A DNA stretch of 64,000 bases. Source: Rhodanobacter lindaniclasticus (GTDB lineage Bacteria > Pseudomonadota > Gammaproteobacteria > Xanthomonadales > Rhodanobacteraceae). Positions within the stretch are counted from its first letter, which is position 1. Each line of letters starts with the position of its first letter. Of this stretch, positions 59,633 through 64,000 are shown piece by piece. The position numbers and the translations under genes were made by a program. Location of the stretch: positions 62,001-126,000 of the forward strand of contig NZ_MWIO01000025.1 of NCBI RefSeq assembly GCF_004799035.1, in the 5' to 3' direction. Below the pieces are notes generated by a model. The model ran no database searches. It was given only the letters and a program-made list of their open reading frames with translations, and was not told the DNA's origin.

Positions 59633-60648
59633 GCCTGGCCGCCAGTGCGATCGCCGCGCCGCGCCGCCGCCCCTGGCTGGTTTTCGCCGTCACCACCGTC
59701 GCGCTGTGGGGTGTGTGGGGCGCGCTGTCGCCACTGTCGGCCGAGCACGGTTTTCCCGAGACGCTGGTGTACTGCGTGTGGGCGCTGACCATGATCCCGC
59801 CGGCGCTGTACATCCTGTGGCGCAGCGGCTGGGCGCTGGAGCATTCACCGCGCGCGATCGCCTACGGCATGGCCATCGGCCTGCTGGGCGCCGGCGGGCA
59901 GATGCTGCTGTTCCACACGCTGACCATCGGGCCGGCGTATTTCGTGTTCCCGATCATCTCGCTGTCGCCAGTGGTGACGATCGCGCTGTCCTTCGCCTTC
60001 CTGCGCGAGCGCACCGGCTGGAGCGGCGCGCTGGGCATCGTGCTGGCGCTGGTCGCATTGCCGATGCTGGATCTGTCGTTCGGTCGCGGCATCAGCGGCG
60101 GTCTGGGCTGGTTCGTGCAATCGCTGCTGATCATGCTGGCCTGGGGCGTGCAGGCTTACTTCATGCGCCTGGCCAATCACACCGTGCGCGCCGAGAGCAT
60201 CTTCTTCTACATGATGCTGGGCGGCCTGCTGCTGGCGCCGGTGGCGCTGGCGATGACCGACTGGTCACAGCCGATCAACACCGGCATCGACGGGCCGTGG
60301 ATGACCGCCGCGATCCAGCTGCTCAACGCCATCGGCGCGCTGACCCTGGTCTACGCCTTCCGCCACGGCAAGGCGATCGTGGTGGCGCCGCTGACCAATG
60401 CCGGCGCCCCGCTGGTGACCGCCGCGCTGGCGCTCGTATTCGCCAGCGTCGTGCCGGGTCCGCTGAAAATGATCGGCCTGGTGCTGGCCCTGATCGCCTC
60501 GTTGCTGCTGGTACTCGAACCCGAGGCTCCGGCCGAAGCCGGGCACGATCCCGACGTTTCCACCCCCTCCCCCGAATGGACTCCGACCTCATGCAAGTCC
60601 TCTCCGAGCTCATCGCCCGCCACAAGCAGGGACACGCCGGTGGCGTGA
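59629..60648 (+). CDS. EamA/DMT-superfamily sugar transporter-like protein (339 aa)
   Basis: Ten predicted helices in two five-helix repeats, as in EamA-family drug/metabolite transporters (LWGVWGALSPLSAEHGFPETLVYCVWALTM in the first half, QLLNAIGALTLVYAFRHGKAIVVAPLTNAG in the second). Located inside the aga operon without a PTS or other GalNAc permease, it is the best candidate for inner-membrane GalNAc uptake (inference). The last ~40 residues are a polar Ser/Pro/Thr tail encoded in a 73-base overlap with the next gene and unlikely to be functional. Start and upstream stop overlap as ATGA. Confidence 0.83.
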   Translation: MSLAASAIAAPRRRPWLVFAVTTVALWGVWGALSPLSAEHGFPETLVYCVWALTMIPPALYILWRSGWALEHSPRAIAYGMAIGLLGAGGQMLLFHTLTIGPAYFVFPIISLSPVVTIALSFAFLRERTGWSGALGIVLALVALPMLDLSFGRGISGGLGWFVQSLLIMLAWGVQAYFMRLANHTVRAESIFFYMMLGGLLLAPVALAMTDWSQPINTGIDGPWMTAAIQLLNAIGALTLVYAFRHGKAIVVAPLTNAGAPLVTAALALVFASVVPGPLKMIGLVLALIASLLLVLEPEAPAEAGHDPDVSTPSPEWTPTSCKSSPSSSPATSRDTPVA

Positions 60649-61880
60649 CCTCGATCTGTTCCGCGCATCCCCTCGTCATCGAGGCCGGCCTGCGCCACGC
60701 GCAACGCACGGGGCAGGCATTCGTGCTGTTCGAAGCCACCTGCAACCAGGTCAACCAGGACGGCGGCTACACCGGGATGAAGCCGGCCGATTTCGTCGCC
60801 TTCGTGCATGCGATCGCCGATCGCGTCGGCTTCGACCACGCGCGCATCGCGCTGGGTGGCGATCACCTGGGACCCAACCCGTGGACGTCGCTGGACGCGA
60901 CCGCGGCGATGGACAAGGCCGAGGCGATGGTGGCCGCGTACGTGGCCGCCGGCTTCCGCAAGATCCACCTGGACTGCTCGATGGCCTGCAGTGGCGATCC
61001 CGAACCGCTGCCGGAGGCGGAGATCGTGCGTCGCGCGGTACGCCTGTGCCGGACGGCCGAAGCCGCCCATGCGCGCGTCGGGGGCGAGCCGCCGGTCTAC
61101 GTGATCGGCACCGAGGTGCCGGTGCCGGGCGGTGCCACCGAAGCCATCGAAGGCCTCGCCGTGACCGCACCACAAGCCGCCCTGGCCACGATCGAGGCGC
61201 ATCGTCAGGCCTTCGTCGCCGCGGGGCTGGACGCCGCGTGGCAACGCGTGATCGCCTCCGTGGTGCAACCGGGCGTGGAGTTCGACCACCACGACGTGGT
61301 GGATTACGAGCCGCCGAAAGCGCGCGAATTGAGCCACGCCATCACCGGCGTGCCCGGCATGGTGTTCGAAGCGCACTCGACCGACTACCAGACTCGTGAC
61401 GCGCTGGCCGCGCTGGTACGCGATCATTTCGCCATCCTCAAGGTCGGCCCCGGCCTGACCTTTGCCCTGCGCGAGGCGCTGTGGGCGCTGGACGCGATCG
61501 AGCAGGAGTGGATCGAGGATGCGCGCCGGGCACGCCTGCGCGAGGTGGTGTTGGCACGCATGCGCGAGCAGCCCGGGCACTGGCAGCGCTATTACCACGG
61601 CGAAGGCCACGCGCTGACCATCGACCTGCAGTACAGCCTCAGCGACCGCATCCGCTATTACTGGCCCGACCCGGTGATCGAGCAGGCCTGCCAGCGCCTG
61701 TTCGACAACCTGCGCACGAACCCGCCGCCGCTGCCGCTGATCAGCCAGTTCCTGCCGCACGCGCTGCACGCGCTGCGCACCGGCGCCGCGACCAGCGACC
61801 CGCGCTCCCTGACCATGGCACACATCAGTGCCGCCCTCGACGACTACCACCATGCCTGCCATGACCATGACATCCACTGA
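60576..61880 (+). CDS. gatZ: D-tagatose-1,6-bisphosphate aldolase subunit GatZ/KbaZ
   Basis: The 434 residues match the GatZ/KbaZ family over its length: GGVTSICSAHPLVIEAGLRH, LFEATCNQVNQDGGYTGM, ALGGDHLGPNPW, KIHLDCSMACSGD, VYVIGTEVPVPGG and ELSHAITGVPGMVFEAHSTDYQT. In E. coli this subunit stabilises the catalytic GatY/KbaY aldolase. No GatY/KbaY gene is in the window, so either it lies beyond the right edge or this protein has another role. A tagatose-6-phosphate kinase role has been proposed for AgaZ homologues, recalled without certainty. It overlaps the transporter gene by 73 bases. ATG 60591 is an alternative start. Confidence 0.92.
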   Translation: MDSDLMQVLSELIARHKQGHAGGVTSICSAHPLVIEAGLRHAQRTGQAFVLFEATCNQVNQDGGYTGMKPADFVAFVHAIADRVGFDHARIALGGDHLGPNPWTSLDATAAMDKAEAMVAAYVAAGFRKIHLDCSMACSGDPEPLPEAEIVRRAVRLCRTAEAAHARVGGEPPVYVIGTEVPVPGGATEAIEGLAVTAPQAALATIEAHRQAFVAAGLDAAWQRVIASVVQPGVEFDHHDVVDYEPPKARELSHAITGVPGMVFEAHSTDYQTRDALAALVRDHFAILKVGPGLTFALREALWALDAIEQEWIEDARRARLREVVLARMREQPGHWQRYYHGEGHALTIDLQYSLSDRIRYYWPDPVIEQACQRLFDNLRTNPPPLPLISQFLPHALHALRTGAATSDPRSLTMAHISAALDDYHHACHDHDIH

Positions 61881-63027
61881 GTACCTTGGCGCGCCCGAGT
61901 CCGAGCTGGCCGCTGCGGGCGCGCTCTGCACCGCGCGCGAAATCGAGCAGCAGCCGCGGATGCTGCGGCAGACGCACGCGCTGGTGGCCGGGCTGCACGC
62001 GCAGATCCGCGCGTTTGCCGGCCCGCTGATCGACGACCCTGCCGCGCGGGTGATCCTGACCGGCGCCGGCAGCTCGTCCTACATCGGCCAGTGCGTGGCG
62101 CCACTGCTGGACCGCCGGCTGGCCGCCCGCGTGGACGCGGTGCCGACCACCGACATCGTGTGCGCCCCGCATTTGTATCTGGAGCCGGAACAGCCGCTGC
62201 TGCTGGTCTCCTTCGGCCGTTCCGGCAACAGCCCCGAAAGCCTGGCCGCGGTGGAACTCGCCGAATCCCTGGTGCGTGACGTGCGCCACCTGGCGATCAT
62301 CTGCAATGCCGACGGTGCGCTGGGCAAGGCACCGGTCGCCCGCTCGATGACCCTGCTGCTGCCGGCCGAGACCCACGACGCCGGCTTCGCCATGACCTCC
62401 AGCTTCAGCTGCATGATGTACGCGGCGATGGCCGCGTTGCTGCCAAACGGCAGCATGGACGCGCGCATCGACGCCATCGCCGAGGCTACCGCGCGGGTCA
62501 TCGCCGAATCGCTGCCGGCGCTGAACGAGCTGGCGCGCGCTCCGTACGACCGCGTCGCCTACCTCGGCAGCGGCGTGTTGCAGGGGCTGGCCCGCGAGGC
62601 GTCGCTGAAGCTCGGCGAGCTGACCAATGGTGCGGTGGCAACCTGCTTCGAGTCGCCGCTGGGTTTCCGCCACGGGCCCAAGACCTTCATCACCGAACAT
62701 GCCCTGGTGATGGTCTTCGTGTCCAACGATCCGCTGACCCGCCGCTACGACCTCGACCTGGTGGATGAACTGCGTCGCGACGGCCGCGCGGCACGCATCA
62801 TCGAGGTGAGCGCACAGCCGCGCGCCACCGCGGGTGCCGACGGCATCGCGGTGCCGGCGATGGCCGATGCCGTCGATGCGGAGCTGCTGTGGCCGTACCT
62901 CGCCATCGCCCAGATCCACGCCTTCCTCCGTTCGCGCGCCCTCGGCGTGACGCCCGACAATCCCAACCCCGCGGGCCTGGTGAACCGCGTCGTGCAGGGT
63001 GTACGCCTGTACGCTTTGAGCGCATGA
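61852..63027 (+). CDS. agaS: Galactosamine-6-phosphate deaminase/isomerase AgaS (SIS domains)
   Basis: Converts galactosamine-6-phosphate to tagatose-6-phosphate and ammonia. The protein is about 391 residues with two SIS domains. The first has ILTGAGSSSYIGQ, VPTTDIVCAPHLYL and SFGRSGNSPESLAAVELAE. The second has YLGSGVLQGLAREASLKLGEL and GFRHGPKTFI. The C-terminal VNRVVQGVRLY also matches E. coli AgaS. Several in-frame starts exist (GTG 61828, ATG 61852, 61861, 61867); none has a clear ribosome site, and translation is probably coupled to gatZ, whose stop is at 61880. It is coupled to the kinase gene by ATGA. Confidence 0.93.
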   Translation: MPAMTMTSTEYLGAPESELAAAGALCTAREIEQQPRMLRQTHALVAGLHAQIRAFAGPLIDDPAARVILTGAGSSSYIGQCVAPLLDRRLAARVDAVPTTDIVCAPHLYLEPEQPLLLVSFGRSGNSPESLAAVELAESLVRDVRHLAIICNADGALGKAPVARSMTLLLPAETHDAGFAMTSSFSCMMYAAMAALLPNGSMDARIDAIAEATARVIAESLPALNELARAPYDRVAYLGSGVLQGLAREASLKLGELTNGAVATCFESPLGFRHGPKTFITEHALVMVFVSNDPLTRRYDLDLVDELRRDGRAARIIEVSAQPRATAGADGIAVPAMADAVDAELLWPYLAIAQIHAFLRSRALGVTPDNPNPAGLVNRVVQGVRLYALSA

Positions 63028-63995
63028 ATCGGGTGACTTACCTGGGCGTGGACGGCGGCGGAACGAAAACGCGTTTCGCCCTGATCGACGCTGACGGCCG
63101 ACTGCTCGCCGAAGCGGAGCTCGGCACGACTTACCATCCGCACGTCGGGCTGGACGGCGTGCGTGCCATCCTGGGTGAGGGCGTGACTGCGGTGCTGGAC
63201 GCCGCCGGCCGAACCCCGGCCGACATCGGCCATGCCTTCTTCGGGCTGCCCGCCTACGGCGAGGACAGCCGCGCCACCGCGCTGCTGCAAGCATGCCCCG
63301 CGGCGATCCTCGGCCACGACCGCTACACCTGCGACAACGACATGGTGTGCGGCTGGGCCGGCTCGCTGGGCTGCGCCGACGGCATCAACATCGTCGCCGG
63401 CACCGGTTCGATCGGCTATGGCCAGCGCCGGGGCCTCGCGGCTCGCGCGGGCGGCTGGGGCGAGGCGTTCTCCGATGAAGGCTCCGCCTACTGGATCGCC
63501 ATGCGCGGACTCAACGCCTACTCGCGCATGAGCGACGGGCGCCTGCCCCGCGGCCCGCTGCACGCGATCCTCAACGCGCACTTCCAGCTCGACAACGACC
63601 TGGACATCTGCGCCCATGTCTACGGCGGCAACTCCTACGCCCGCGGCGAGCTGGCGCAACTCTCGCGCCAGGTCGCCGAAGCGGCACGGGCCGGCGACGA
63701 CGTGGCCGCCGCCATCTTCCGCGATGCCGGCCGCGAACTGGCCGACATCTGCGACACGCTGCGACGGGCCCTGCACTTCGAAGCCGGCGAAACCGTGCCG
63801 GTGTCCCACTCCGGCGGCGCCTTCAATGCCGACGAACTGCTGCTGGCCCCGCTGCGCGAGGCGCTTGCCGCCGCAAGCACGGATTTCGACCTGCGTCCGC
63901 CGTTGCACGCGCCGCACTACGGCGCCGCGCTCTACGCGGCCAAGCTCGGCGGCCACCCGGTGCCGGCGGCAACACGGGCTTCCGTCGCCCCCTGA
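63024..63995 (+). CDS. BadF/BagF-type amino-sugar kinase (probable GalNAc/GlcNAc kinase, 323 aa)
   Basis: An ASKHA-fold kinase with phosphate-1 motif YLGVDGGGTKTRFALID, phosphate-2 region NIVAGTGSIGYGQ, adenosine-side HSGGAFNADELLL, and a GGWGEAFSDEGSAYWIAMRGL segment typical of BadF/N-acetylglucosamine kinases. In the aga context it should phosphorylate GalNAc at C6, as AgaK does in non-PTS pathways. That fits an operon with a DMT-type importer instead of a PTS. A deacetylase is needed between this step and AgaS and is not seen before the window ends five bases later. Confidence 0.88.
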   Translation: MNRVTYLGVDGGGTKTRFALIDADGRLLAEAELGTTYHPHVGLDGVRAILGEGVTAVLDAAGRTPADIGHAFFGLPAYGEDSRATALLQACPAAILGHDRYTCDNDMVCGWAGSLGCADGINIVAGTGSIGYGQRRGLAARAGGWGEAFSDEGSAYWIAMRGLNAYSRMSDGRLPRGPLHAILNAHFQLDNDLDICAHVYGGNSYARGELAQLSRQVAEAARAGDDVAAAIFRDAGRELADICDTLRRALHFEAGETVPVSHSGGAFNADELLLAPLREALAAASTDFDLRPPLHAPHYGAALYAAKLGGHPVPAATRASVAP

Positions 63996-64000
63996 TCGAG

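Overview
High-GC gammaproteobacterial chromosome. The trpG-trpD-trpC block next to a Clp-type (Crp-like) regulator and speD, five TonB-dependent receptors, and typical REP-like intergenic palindromes all point to the Xanthomonadales, most likely Rhodanobacteraceae (Rhodanobacter/Dyella-like). This is inferred from gene content, as no database was searched. No tRNA, rRNA, CRISPR array, transposase or phage gene was seen.

Layout. 1-2.8 kb: the end of a TonB receptor and a D-aminoacylase-like amidohydrolase. 3.2-7.3 kb: a compact trio (FemAB/GNAT-type acyltransferase, thiamine-diphosphate enzyme, ATP-grasp ligase) that looks like a small uncharacterised biosynthetic unit. 7.4-17.3 kb: housekeeping genes (metF, ilvE, speD, clp, TauE exporter, HAD phosphatase, trpCDG, APC permease). 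17.4-25.2 kb: a D-glutamate/gamma-glutamyl-peptide locus (TonB receptor, LysR regulator, dgcN, dgcA, gamma-glutamyltranspeptidase). Its three transcription units carry the same ~58-bp promoter block. 25.3-30.5 kb: a TPR/winged-helix regulator, a beta-propeller protein, an FAD amine oxidase, a dicarboxylate-type symporter and an L,D-transpeptidase, separated by REP-like palindromes.

30.6-46.3 kb: two divergent operons that together look like a peptidoglycan stem-peptide scavenging system. Leftward: DUF819 membrane protein, NlpC/P60 endopeptidase, L-Ala-D/L-Glu-type epimerase, RpiR regulator. Rightward: transglutaminase-like protein, Oar-like TonB receptor, diaminopimelate decarboxylase paralogue, M19 dipeptidase, two class-C-beta-lactamase-fold serine hydrolases and an AmiD-like lipoprotein amidase. 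46.4-52.2 kb: a heavy-metal RND efflux operon.

52.4-64 kb: a GalNAc/galactoside utilisation locus (TonB receptor, AgaR-like DeoR regulator, amidohydrolase, GH36 glycosidase, EamA transporter, GatZ/KbaZ, AgaS, BadF/BagF-type sugar kinase). CGAAA-rich operator-like repeats lie in both regulatory intergenic regions. The GalNAc-6-P deacetylase and the aldolase catalytic subunit are not in the window and may lie beyond its right edge.

Common thread: an unusual share of the window handles D-amino acids, gamma-D-glutamyl bonds, meso-diaminopimelate and amino sugars, the breakdown products of bacterial cell wall and glycoconjugates. The most interesting candidates are the shared promoter block of the D-Glu locus, the divergent murein-peptide locus, the 3-7 kb enzyme trio, and a repeat inserted in frame into a signal peptide.
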